This document shows, piece after piece, positions 39,618 to 50,937 of a stretch of DNA of 64,000 nucleotides (position 1 is its first letter; every line of letters starts with the position of its first letter). The translations under genes and the position numbers were made by a program. Where the stretch lies: assembly GCA_016716005.1 (NCBI GenBank), contig JADJXE010000001.1, positions 248,001-312,000 on the forward strand, in the 5' to 3' direction. This DNA comes from Acidimicrobiales bacterium (GTDB lineage Bacteria > Actinomycetota > Acidimicrobiia > Acidimicrobiales > JADJXE01). Under the pieces are notes generated by a model, which saw only the letters and a list, made by a program, of their open reading frames with translations, made no database searches and was not told the DNA's origin.

Positions 39618-40945
39618 CGGGGGGCGGGGGCGACCGGAGGACCCTGAAGGTGGCCGCCCTGGCCCGGGTGGAGGGCGAGGGCGGCCTCGACGTGCGGATC
39701 CGCGACGGCGCCGTGACCGACGTGCGGCTGCGGATCTACGAGCCGCCCCGCTTCTTCGAGGGCCTGCTGCGCGGCCGGCGGTACACCGATCCACCCGACA
39801 TCACCGCCCGCATCTGCGGCATCTGCCCGGTCGCCTACCAGATGAGCGCGTGCCAGGCCGTCGAGGACGCCTGCGGCGTCCACGTCGACGAACCGGTGCG
39901 AGACCTCCGCCGCCTCCTGTACTGCGGTGAGTGGATCGAGAGCCACGCCCTCCACGTGTACCTCCTCCACGCCCCCGACTTCCTCGGGTACCCGGGCGCG
40001 CTCGAGATGGCCCGCGACCACCGCGAGGTCGTGGAGCGGGGCCTGTCCCTCAAGGAGGCCGGCAACGACCTCGTGGCCGCGGTCGCGGGCCGTGCCATCC
40101 ACCCGGTGAACGTCTGCGTGGGGGGCTTCCACCGGGCGCCCACGGCGAGGGAGCTCGACCCCCTCCGCGCTCGCCTCGAGCAGGCCCTGGACGACGCCCT
40201 GGCGACGGTGCGGTGGGTGAGCGGCTTCGACGGGCCCGACCTGGCCATCGACGCCACGCTGGTCGCGCTCCGCCACCCGACCGAGTACGCGGTGCTCGAC
40301 GGACGGCTCACCTCCACCGGTGGGCTCGATCTGGCCGTGGATCGCTTCGGCGACGCCGTGGTCGAGACGCAGGTGCCCCACTCGACGGCCCTGCACGGGC
40401 GGCTCGTGGGCGACGACCGCCCCTACCTCGTCGGGCCCCTGGCCCGGTTCGCGCTGAACGCCGACCGGCTCCGACCGGCGGCACGCGCCGCGGCCGCCGA
40501 CGCGGGTCTCGACCCGTCGTGCCGCAACCCGTTCCGCACCATCGTCGTGCGGGCCGTCGAGATCGTGCACGCCGCGGAGGAGGCCCTGGCGATCCTGGAG
40601 GGCTACCAGCCGCCCGACCCGCCGGCGGTGGCGGTCGAACCGCGGGCAGCCACGGGCCATGGCGCCTCGGAGGCGCCACGCGGCCTGCTGTACCACCGCT
40701 ACGAGCTGGCTGCCGACGGCACGATCGCCGCGGCCCTCATCGTGCCGCCGACCTCGCAGAACCAGCCTCGCATCGAGGAGGACCTCCGGCTCGTCGTCGA
40801 GGCCGGCCTCCACCTCGACGACGCCGAGCTCACGCAGCGGTGCGAGCAGGCCATCCGCAACTACGACCCGTGCATCTCGTGCGCGACGCACTTCCTGACG
40901 CTCACCGTCGACCGCGACGGGCCCCCGGGCGCACCGCAGCCGTGA
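39614..40945 (+). CDS. [NiFe]-hydrogenase group 3b, large (alpha, catalytic) subunit
   Basis: A 443-residue catalytic subunit that binds the NiFe(CN)2CO centre. L1 RICGICPV gives Cys68 and Cys71; L2 DPCISCATH gives Cys420, Cys423 and His426. The 17 residues after His426 are presumably removed by a maturation endopeptidase. No hyp genes or such an endopeptidase are in the window, so maturation factors must be encoded elsewhere. The group 3b assignment rests on subunit makeup and L2; such enzymes oxidise or evolve H2 with NADP(H) and tolerate some oxygen. Confidence 0.93.
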   Translation: MTGGGGDRRTLKVAALARVEGEGGLDVRIRDGAVTDVRLRIYEPPRFFEGLLRGRRYTDPPDITARICGICPVAYQMSACQAVEDACGVHVDEPVRDLRRLLYCGEWIESHALHVYLLHAPDFLGYPGALEMARDHREVVERGLSLKEAGNDLVAAVAGRAIHPVNVCVGGFHRAPTARELDPLRARLEQALDDALATVRWVSGFDGPDLAIDATLVALRHPTEYAVLDGRLTSTGGLDLAVDRFGDAVVETQVPHSTALHGRLVGDDRPYLVGPLARFALNADRLRPAARAAAADAGLDPSCRNPFRTIVVRAVEIVHAAEEALAILEGYQPPDPPAVAVEPRAATGHGASEAPRGLLYHRYELAADGTIAAALIVPPTSQNQPRIEEDLRLVVEAGLHLDDAELTQRCEQAIRNYDPCISCATHFLTLTVDRDGPPGAPQP

Positions 40946-40958
40946 GGCGGCGGTCGGG

Positions 40959-41966
40959 CTAGGCGAGGAAGGGGCTGGAGTAGCTGGCGAGGGTCTGCAG
41001 GTAGTTCGCCCGCAGGTAAGCGGACGGATCGGCCACGGCGCGCTGGCTGACGCTCCCCCGCAGCTGGCCCACCGACTCGTACTCGTGGGTGGCCATCCAC
41101 TCGAGGAGCGTCGCCTCCACCCGCCCGACGTGCTCCGGGCCGTTGCGGAGCAGGGCCGACGCCAGCATGACCACGTCGGCGCCGGCGAGCAGCAGCTTGG
41201 CCGCGTCGTAGCCGGTGTGGATGCCGGTGGTGGCCGCCAGCGACGCGTCGACGTGACCGTGCAGCACGCCGATCCACCGCAGCGGGAGCCGCAGCTCCTC
41301 CGAGGTGCTCAGGGCCACCCGGGGCGCGACCTCGAGGCGCTCGAGATCGAGGTCGGGCTGGTAGAAGCGGTTGAACAGCACGAGGCCCCGGGCCCCGGCC
41401 CCGACCACCCGGGTCGCGAAGTTCGGCAGCGACGAGTAGAAGGGACCGAGCTTGACCGCCACCGGCACGTCGACGCTGCTGCTGACCGCCGCGACCAGCT
41501 CCAGCTCGGTCTCCTCCACCGCCGACGCCGGCACGGCCGGGTCGGCGGCCATCACGTAGAGGTTGAGCTCGAGGGCGTCGGCCCCGGCGTTCTGCAGCAG
41601 GTGGGCATAGCGGATCCACCCGCCCGCGGTGGTGCCGTTGAGGCTCGCGATCACGGGGACGGACAACCGCTCCTTGGCCCGCTCGACCAGCGTGAGGTAG
41701 CGCTCCGGCCCGGTGTTGTAGACGTCGAGCTCCGGGAAGAAGTCGCTGGCCTCGGTGAAGCTCTGGGCGCCGGTGTCGAGGACCCGCTGGAGCTCGAACA
41801 GGTCGTGCTCCACCTGCTCCTCGAACAGGGACGGGAGGACCACGGCGGCGGCGCCGGCGGCCTCGAGGCGGGCCAGCACGTCGAGGTCGCCGGTGAGGGG
41901 CGACGCCGAGGCCACGATCGGCGACCGCAGGTCGAGCCCCAGGTAGCTGGTTCGCAGGTCGGTCAC
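40959..41966 (-). CDS. dihydroorotate dehydrogenase-like FMN protein paired with NifJ
   Basis: A 335-residue TIM-barrel flavoprotein of the DHOD superfamily (YLGLDLRSPIVASASPLTGD; VPVIASLNGTTAGGW; ALELNLYV; VPVAVKLGPFYSSLPN). It lacks a clear catalytic Cys/Ser context of pyrimidine-pathway enzymes. The GTG overlaps the nifJ stop by 4 nt. DHOD-like genes are often adjacent to nifJ in other bacteria, where they may be linked to the ferredoxin pool or pyrimidine catabolism. It should not be annotated as pyrD. Confidence 0.82.
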   Translation of the reverse strand: MTDLRTSYLGLDLRSPIVASASPLTGDLDVLARLEAAGAAAVVLPSLFEEQVEHDLFELQRVLDTGAQSFTEASDFFPELDVYNTGPERYLTLVERAKERLSVPVIASLNGTTAGGWIRYAHLLQNAGADALELNLYVMAADPAVPASAVEETELELVAAVSSSVDVPVAVKLGPFYSSLPNFATRVVGAGARGLVLFNRFYQPDLDLERLEVAPRVALSTSEELRLPLRWIGVLHGHVDASLAATTGIHTGYDAAKLLLAGADVVMLASALLRNGPEHVGRVEATLLEWMATHEYESVGQLRGSVSQRAVADPSAYLRANYLQTLASYSSPFLA

Positions 41967-44900
41967 GCCAGACCCCCTTCGGCCGGTCCGTCCTCGTCGC
42001 CACCGCCCGAGTGGGGCACGGTCCGCTCCATGCCGGCGAGCTGCTCGTAGTAGCGCCAACGCTCGTCGACGTCGGCCTGGGCCAGCTGGAGGAGGCGCTC
42101 GGCCCGCAGCGGGTCGGAGCGCGCCAACATGGCGAAGCGGGCCTCGGCCAGGGTGAAGTCGCGCAGCGGGAGCGACGGCGCGTGGGAGTCGAGGTGGAAC
42201 GGGTGGGTGTGCTCGTCGACGCCGGGCTGGAACCGGTACAGCGGCCAGTAGCCGCTGCGGACCGCGTCGCGCTGGTGGGCCATGGACGTGGTCATGTCGA
42301 TCCCGTGGGCGATGCAGGTGCTGTAGGCGATCACCAGCGACGGGCCGGGCCAGGCGTCGGCCTCGAGGAGCGCCTTGACGGCCTGCACGTCGCTGCCGCC
42401 CATCGCGATCTGCGCGACGAACACGTGCCCGTAGGCCCGGGCGACGGCCCCGAGGTCCTTCTTGCCGGTCGACTTGCCGGCCATGGCGAACTTGGCCACC
42501 GCGCCCCGCGGCGTCGCCTTCGACGCCTGCCCACCGGTGTTGGAGTACACCTCGGTGTCGAGCACGAGGATGTTCACGTCGCGCCCCGACGCCAGCACGT
42601 GGTCGAGGCCCCCGTAGCCGATGTCGTAGGCCCACCCGTCGCCGCCGACGATCCACACGCTCGTGCGGACCAGGTCGTCGGCGATCGAGGCCAGTCGCCG
42701 GGCCAGCACGGCCTCGTCGCCACCGACGGCGGCCAACCGGTCGCGCAGCTTCGCGACCCGCCGCCGCTGCGCCGCGATGCCGGCCTCGTCGGACTGATCG
42801 GCCTCCAGCAGGTCGGACGCCAGGTCGTGGTCGACGGCGGGCGCCAGCCTGGTGAGCAGCCGGTGGGCCTCGTGCTGGTGGCCCTCGAGGCCGAGCCGCA
42901 GCCCGAGGCCGAACTCGGCGTTGTCCTCGAACAGCGAGTTGGCCCACGCCGGCCCCCGGCCCTCGGCGTTCACGCTCCAGGGCGTCGTGGGCAGGTTGCC
43001 GCCGTAGATCGACGAGCAGCCGGTGGCGTTGGCCACCACCATCCGGTCGCCGAAGAGCTGGCTGAGGAGCTTCAGGTACGGCGTCTCGCCGCACCCGGCG
43101 CAGGCCCCGGAGAACTCGAAGAGCGGTTCCAGCACCTGCGATCCCTTGACCGACGCGGGGTCGAGCAGGGACCGGTCGAGCTCGGGGATCGTCAGGAAGG
43201 CGTCGAAGCGGGCCCGCTCGGCGTCGCGGTGCTCGTCGGCCGGCTCCATGTTGATGGCCTTGTGCTTCACCGCCTCCTTGCTCTTGGCCGGGCAGGTGTC
43301 GACGCACACGCCGCAGCCCGTGCAGTCGTCGGGGGCGACCTGGATGGTGAGCAGGTGCCCGGGCAGGTCCCGCGACCGGAAGTCCTTGGCCAGGAACCCG
43401 TCGGCCGCGGGCAGGTCGTCGACGGGGAAGACCTTCATCCGGATGGCGGCGTGCGGGCAGACGATGGCGCACTTGCCGCAGTCGATGCAGATGTCGGGAT
43501 CCCAGATCGGCAGCTCGCGGGCCAGGGACCGGCGCTCCCAGCGAGCCGTCGCCGTCGGGAACGTGCCGTCGACCGGGAGCGCGCTGACGGGCAGCAGGTC
43601 GCCCTCCCCCGCGAGCATCCGGGCCGTGACCCGCTGCACGAAGTCGGGGGCCTCGGGCGGCACGACGGGGCGGCGGTGGATCCCGGCCGCCACCGCGGCC
43701 GGGACTTCCACCCGGTGCAGCTCCTGGAGGGCCCGGTCGACCGCCTCGAAGTTGCGCTCCACGACCACCTGGCCGCCTCGGTGCCCGTAGGTCTTCTCGA
43801 TCGAGCGCTTGATCTCCTCGACGGCCCGCTCGGCCGGCAGGATGCCGGCCAGCGCGAAGAAGCACGGCTGCATCACGGTGTTGATCCGCCCGCCCATGCC
43901 GAGCTCGCCGGCGAGGCGGTGGGCGTCGACCACCCACAGCTCGATCCCCTTGTCGAGGATCTGGTGCTGGACCTCCTCGGGCAGGTGCTCCCACACCTCG
44001 TCGGGGCCGTAGGGGCTGTTGAGCAGGAACGACGCCCCCGGCTTGGCCAGCGACAGCACGTCGATGCGGTCGAGGAAGTGGAACTGGTGGCAGGCGACGA
44101 GATCGGCCTGGTCGATGAGGTACGTGGAGCGGATCGGCGACGAGGAGAAGCGCAGGTGCGAGACGGTGACCGCGCCCGCCTTCTTGGAGTCGTACACGAA
44201 GTAGCCCTGGGCGAACAGGCCGGCCTGCTCGCCGATGATCTTCACCGAGTTCTTGTTGGCCCCCACGGTGCCGTCGCTGCCCAGCGCGTAGAAGACGGCG
44301 CGGGTCTCGCTGCGGTCGGTCATGAACGTCGGGTCGACCTCGAGGCTGGAGTGGGACACGTCGTCGACGATGCCGACCGTGAAGCGCGCCCGGGGCTCGG
44401 CGCGGCCCAGCTCGTCGAAGACGGCCTTGGCCATCGCCGGGTTGAACTCCTTGGAGGCCAGCCCGTAGCGCCCCCCGATCACGCGGGGCATGGTGGCGCG
44501 GGCGCCGGTGGCCACCGCCTCGGCCAGGGCGGTGATCACGTCCTGGAAGAGCGGCTCGCCGACCGAGCCGGGCTCCTTGGTGCGATCGAGCACCGCGATG
44601 GAGCGCACGCTCGCCGGCACCGCCGCCAGGAAGGCCTCCACGGGGAAGGGCCGGAACAGCCGCACCTGGGCCAGGGCGACCCTCTCCCCCTCGGCCACCA
44701 GGGCGTCGACGGCTTCCCCCACGGCTCCGGCAGCGGATCCCATGAGCACGATGAGCCGCTCCGGTTCGGGGTGGCCGCTGAGCTCCACCAGGGCGTACGG
44801 GCGGCCGGTCCGCTCCGCCAGGCGGTCCATGGCGTCCTGGACGATGGCCGGCACCGCGGCGTAGTAGGGCGAGCAGGCCTCGCGCGCCTGGAAGAACACG

Positions 44901-45595
44901 TCGGGGTTCTGGGCCGACCCCCGCAGGACCGGTCGGTTCGGGTCGAGGCGCCGGGCGCGGTGGGCGAGGATGTCGTCCTCCGCGACCAACGCCAGCAGGT
45001 CGTCGACGGTGAGGCGCTCGATGCGGTTGACCTCGTGCGAGGTCCGGAACCCGTCGAAGAAGTGCAGGAACGGCACCCGCGAGCGCAGGGTGGCGGCGTG
45101 GGCCACCAGCGCCAGGTCCTGTGCCTCCTGGACGGAGCCCGACGACAGCAGCGCGAAGCCGGTGGACCGGGCCGCCATCACGTCGCTGTGGTCGCCGAAG
45201 ATCGACAGGGCGTGCGTGGCGATGGCCCGTGCGGCCACGTGGATCACCGCGGGGGTGAGCTCCCCCGCGATCTTGAACATGTTCGGCAGCATCAGGAGCA
45301 GGCCCTGCGAGGCCGTGAAGGTGGTGGCCAGCGCCCCGCGCTGCAGCGCGCCGTGCAGCGCGCCGGCCGCGCCGGCCTCCGACTGCATCTCGATCACCTC
45401 GGGCACGTTGCCCCAGGCGTTGGGCCGGCTGCTGGCCGACCACGCGTCGGCCAGCTCCCCCATCGCGGAGGCGGGGGTGATCGGGTAGATCGAGATCACC
45501 TCCGACAGGGCGTAGGCGACCTCGGCCGCCGCCTCGTTGCCGTCGACGCACGTCCACGAGGGGCCTGTCGCCGTACCCGTACCGCTGCCTGCCAT
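41963..45595 (-). CDS. nifJ: pyruvate:ferredoxin (flavodoxin) oxidoreductase
   Basis: A 1210-residue single-chain PFOR that converts pyruvate + CoA to acetyl-CoA + CO2 and reduces ferredoxin. Domain order is visible: N-terminal pyrimidine-binding (YPITPASAMGELADAW), gamma domain, two ferredoxin motifs CIDCGKCAIVCPH and CTGCGVCVDTCPAKS, then the TPP domain (GDGWAYDIGYGG; NTGGQASKATP). Length matches NifJ (about 1170-1200). The ATG at 45595 is preceded by GGAGGGG. PFOR in an actinobacterium suggests anaerobic or microoxic metabolism. Confidence 0.95.
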   Translation of the reverse strand: MAGSGTGTATGPSWTCVDGNEAAAEVAYALSEVISIYPITPASAMGELADAWSASSRPNAWGNVPEVIEMQSEAGAAGALHGALQRGALATTFTASQGLLLMLPNMFKIAGELTPAVIHVAARAIATHALSIFGDHSDVMAARSTGFALLSSGSVQEAQDLALVAHAATLRSRVPFLHFFDGFRTSHEVNRIERLTVDDLLALVAEDDILAHRARRLDPNRPVLRGSAQNPDVFFQAREACSPYYAAVPAIVQDAMDRLAERTGRPYALVELSGHPEPERLIVLMGSAAGAVGEAVDALVAEGERVALAQVRLFRPFPVEAFLAAVPASVRSIAVLDRTKEPGSVGEPLFQDVITALAEAVATGARATMPRVIGGRYGLASKEFNPAMAKAVFDELGRAEPRARFTVGIVDDVSHSSLEVDPTFMTDRSETRAVFYALGSDGTVGANKNSVKIIGEQAGLFAQGYFVYDSKKAGAVTVSHLRFSSSPIRSTYLIDQADLVACHQFHFLDRIDVLSLAKPGASFLLNSPYGPDEVWEHLPEEVQHQILDKGIELWVVDAHRLAGELGMGGRINTVMQPCFFALAGILPAERAVEEIKRSIEKTYGHRGGQVVVERNFEAVDRALQELHRVEVPAAVAAGIHRRPVVPPEAPDFVQRVTARMLAGEGDLLPVSALPVDGTFPTATARWERRSLARELPIWDPDICIDCGKCAIVCPHAAIRMKVFPVDDLPAADGFLAKDFRSRDLPGHLLTIQVAPDDCTGCGVCVDTCPAKSKEAVKHKAINMEPADEHRDAERARFDAFLTIPELDRSLLDPASVKGSQVLEPLFEFSGACAGCGETPYLKLLSQLFGDRMVVANATGCSSIYGGNLPTTPWSVNAEGRGPAWANSLFEDNAEFGLGLRLGLEGHQHEAHRLLTRLAPAVDHDLASDLLEADQSDEAGIAAQRRRVAKLRDRLAAVGGDEAVLARRLASIADDLVRTSVWIVGGDGWAYDIGYGGLDHVLASGRDVNILVLDTEVYSNTGGQASKATPRGAVAKFAMAGKSTGKKDLGAVARAYGHVFVAQIAMGGSDVQAVKALLEADAWPGPSLVIAYSTCIAHGIDMTTSMAHQRDAVRSGYWPLYRFQPGVDEHTHPFHLDSHAPSLPLRDFTLAEARFAMLARSDPLRAERLLQLAQADVDERWRYYEQLAGMERTVPHSGGGDEDGPAEGGLA

Positions 45596-45641
45596 CTGCC
45601 CCTCCACGCGATCGCGATCCCGCCGCTCGCCTCTCCCGCCG

Positions 45642-45647
45642 ACGCTA
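45642..45647 (-). promoter_or_regulatory. candidate -10 for nifJ
   Basis: TAGCGT on the minus strand predicts a leader of about 40 nt that contains the GGAGGGG site of nifJ. Confidence 0.4.
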
Positions 45648-45691
45648 CGGGGGGTCTCCGCACCCAGGGAGGGGAGCAGGTCACGACATCG

Positions 45692-45705
45692 GGGACCAAA
45701 GACCC
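45692..45705. promoter_or_regulatory. DosR-box-like site in the nifJ-aldolase gap
   Basis: GGGACCAAAGACCC agrees at 12 of 14 positions with the DosR core GGGACTWWAGTCCC. It is centred roughly 63 nt upstream of the predicted nifJ start of transcription and overlaps the -35 region of the divergent gene. Confidence 0.45.
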
Positions 45706-45721
45706 TCCGTCCCACCCGCCG

Positions 45722-45727
45722 TAGACT
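45722..45727 (+). promoter_or_regulatory. candidate -10 for the class II aldolase gene
   Basis: TAGACT predicts transcription start near 45734, giving a short leader with GGAGG before GTG 45759. Confidence 0.4.
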
Positions 45728-45758
45728 CGCCTCGCCGCCCCCGACCGGAGGTCCCACC

Positions 45759-46520
45759 GTGGCCGTCCAGCCCCTGTCGCACCCGCCCGTGTTCTCCTCG
45801 GTCGACGACGAGCGGCTCCACCGCAAGCAGCGCCTCGCGGCCTCGTTCCGGCTGTGGGCCCGCTTCGGCTTCGACGAGGGGCCGGCCGGCCACATCACGG
45901 CCCGCGACCCGGAGCTCCCCGATCACTTCTGGGTGAACCCCTTCGCCCGGCACTTCGGCCTGATCCGCGTGTCCGACCTGCTGCTCGTGAACGACGCCGG
46001 CGAGGTCGTGGTGGGCGACGCACCGGTGAACCGGGCGGCCTTCGCGATCCACTCGCAGGTGCACGCGGCCAGGCCCGACGTCGTCGCCGCCGCCCACTCG
46101 CACTCGATGCACGGGAAGGCGTGGTCCTCCCTGGGGCGGCTGCTCGACCCGATCACCCAGGACGCCTGCGCCTTCCACCGGGACCACTCCCTGTTCGACG
46201 ACTACACGGGCGTGGTGCTCGACACCGAGGAGGGCAAGCGGATCGCCCACGCGCTCGGCGACCACAAGGCCGTGATCCTGCGCAACCACGGCCTGCTCAC
46301 GGTGGGTCGGTCGGTCGACGAGGCGGTGTGGTGGTTCGTCACCATGGACCGCAGCTGCCAGGCACAGCTGCTCGCCGAGGCGGCCGGCTCGCCGGTGCTG
46401 ATCGACGACGACGACGCGGCGCGCACCCGCGGCCAGGTGGGGAGCCACCTGGCGGGCTGGTTCAGCTTCCAGCCGCTGTACGACTGGATCGTGGCCCAGG
46501 AGCCCGACCTGCTCGACTAG
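45759..46520 (+). CDS. class II aldolase/adducin family protein
   Basis: A 253-residue zinc enzyme of the fuculose-phosphate-aldolase fold. AAHSHSMHGKAWSS and RNHGLLTVG supply the metal-binding histidines, and EGPAGHITARDP is the substrate-loop region. Bacterial homologues act on sugar phosphates or as decarboxylases; the exact substrate is unknown. GTG 45759 is preceded by GGAGG at 7 nt. It diverges from nifJ, separated by the DosR-like site. Confidence 0.85.
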   Translation: MAVQPLSHPPVFSSVDDERLHRKQRLAASFRLWARFGFDEGPAGHITARDPELPDHFWVNPFARHFGLIRVSDLLLVNDAGEVVVGDAPVNRAAFAIHSQVHAARPDVVAAAHSHSMHGKAWSSLGRLLDPITQDACAFHRDHSLFDDYTGVVLDTEEGKRIAHALGDHKAVILRNHGLLTVGRSVDEAVWWFVTMDRSCQAQLLAEAAGSPVLIDDDDAARTRGQVGSHLAGWFSFQPLYDWIVAQEPDLLD

Positions 46521-46551
46521 AACCGTCCGCGATCGCACCACGGGGGGACAC

Positions 46552-47730
46552 ATGGACTGGCCGCTGCGCTTCGGGATCTTCCTGCCGCCCATCCACAAGG
46601 TGGGCCAGAACCCCACCCTGCTGCTCCACCGCGACCTCGAGCTGATCGAGTGGCTCGACGAGCTGGGCTACCACGAGGCCTGGGTCGGCGAGCACCACTC
46701 GGCGGGGTCGGAGCTGATCGCCTCACCAGAGGTGTTCATCGCCGCCGCGGCCCAGCGCACCCGTCACATCAAGCTGGGGACCGGGGTGAACTCGCTCCCC
46801 TACCACCACCCCTTCATGCTCGCCGACCGCATCGTGATGCTCGACCACCTCACCCGGGGCCGGATGATGTTCGGGGCAGGTCCGGGGCAGCTCACGTCCG
46901 ACGCCGCGATGCTCGGGATCGATCCCGACCTCCAGCGACCCCGCATGGAGGAGGCGTTCGACGTGATGATGCGCCTGTTCCGGGGCGAGACCGTCACCCG
47001 GCACAGCGACTGGTTCACCTGTGACGAGGCGGTCCTCCAGCTCCGGCCGTACACCGACTTCGACATCGCCGTCGCGGCGTCCATCTCGCCGTCGGGCTCC
47101 AAGCTGGCCGGCCGCTACGGCGTGGGCATGCTCTCGGTCGCCGCGACCGACCCCATGGGCTTCGAGGTGCTCGCCAACCACTGGACGGTCGTCGAGGAGG
47201 AGGCAGCCGCCCACGGTCACGTCCCCGACCGGCGCGCCTGGCGCCTCATGGGGCCGATGCACGTCGCGGACACCGTCGAGGAGGCCAAGGAGAACTGCCG
47301 GTACGGGCTGGAGTGGGTGTTCGACTACCTCAACCACATCATCCCCACCGGCTCCGACGGCGTCGTGCGCAGCTTCGACGAGACGGTCGACCTGATGAAC
47401 GAGACCGGCCGGGGCGTCATCGGCACCCCCGAGATGGCGGTCGCCCAGATCCAGCGGCTGATCGACCAGTCCGGTGGCTTCGGCTGCTACCTCTTCCTCG
47501 GCGCCGACCTGGCCGACTGGCCCGCCACCAAGCGGCACTACGAGCTGGTGGCCCAGGAGGTCATGCCCTGCTTCTCGGGCCAGCTGGCGCCCGTCCGGAC
47601 CGCGTACGACAAGGTCATGGGGGCCGGCGACCGGTGGGTGAGCGCCACCCTGAACGCCCAGATCAAGGCCATGGGCGACTACGCGGCCGAGCGGGAGGCC
47701 CGGGCCGCAGGAGCCGCCGCAGGCGAGTAG
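46552..47730 (+). CDS. LLM-class (luciferase-like) flavin-dependent oxidoreductase
   Basis: A 392-residue bacterial-luciferase-like TIM barrel. GYHEAWVGEHHSAG and LGTGVNSLPYHHPFMLADRI are typical of the alkanal/limonene monooxygenase-type branch with FMN or F420. The cofactor cannot be decided from the sequence alone. It begins 31 nt after the aldolase stop with GGGGGGAC before the ATG, so it may be in the same operon. Confidence 0.85.
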   Translation: MDWPLRFGIFLPPIHKVGQNPTLLLHRDLELIEWLDELGYHEAWVGEHHSAGSELIASPEVFIAAAAQRTRHIKLGTGVNSLPYHHPFMLADRIVMLDHLTRGRMMFGAGPGQLTSDAAMLGIDPDLQRPRMEEAFDVMMRLFRGETVTRHSDWFTCDEAVLQLRPYTDFDIAVAASISPSGSKLAGRYGVGMLSVAATDPMGFEVLANHWTVVEEEAAAHGHVPDRRAWRLMGPMHVADTVEEAKENCRYGLEWVFDYLNHIIPTGSDGVVRSFDETVDLMNETGRGVIGTPEMAVAQIQRLIDQSGGFGCYLFLGADLADWPATKRHYELVAQEVMPCFSGQLAPVRTAYDKVMGAGDRWVSATLNAQIKAMGDYAAEREARAAGAAAGE

Positions 47731-47751
47731 CGGGGGGTATGCTGCCCCGGT

Positions 47752-47972
47752 CGTCGACCCCCTGCGGGAGAGCGCACCGGCCGTCCCGGCAGCCAGCCGG
47801 GCGGTGCGGAGCCGCCGAAGGAGCAACCGCCCCCGGAACCTCTCAGGCACCCGGACCGCGGGGGTGAGGCACCTCTGGAGAGCAGGCGCCCCGGCGCCTC
47901 ACCGACGGGGTAAGCCGTGGCCGGGCTCCGGCCGCGGTGAATCTCTCAGGTCCTCCCGACAGAGGGGGGCAC
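47752..47972 (+). promoter_or_regulatory. tandem glycine riboswitch controlling gcvP
   Basis: Two glycine aptamers follow one another: the first has GCGGGAGAGCGC, the GCCGAAGGAGCAA core and CTCTCAGGC; the second has CTGGAGAGCAGGCGCC, CACCGACGGGGTAAGCC and AATCTCTCAGG. TATGCT at 47738-47743 places transcription start near 47750. The gcvP ATG is 35 nt after the second aptamer with GGAGG nearby, which suits either translational or transcriptional control. Glycine binding would be expected to switch on gcvP. Confidence 0.9.
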
Positions 47973-48006
47973 GAGCCCACCCATCGCGCCCCGGAGGTCC
48001 CCGGCC

Positions 48007-50904
<2,898 letters not shown>

Positions 50905-50937
50905 CGGCGGCACGCGGCCCCGGGCCGGGCGAGGGCC

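Noticed and set aside
36331..40945. Periplasmic uptake hydrogenase
   Set aside because: No Tat signal on the small subunit, and the FAD and iron-sulfur subunits fit a cytoplasmic NADP-linked type.
40959..41966. pyrD of pyrimidine synthesis
   Set aside because: Coupled to nifJ and lacks the usual pathway context; kept as DHOD-like.
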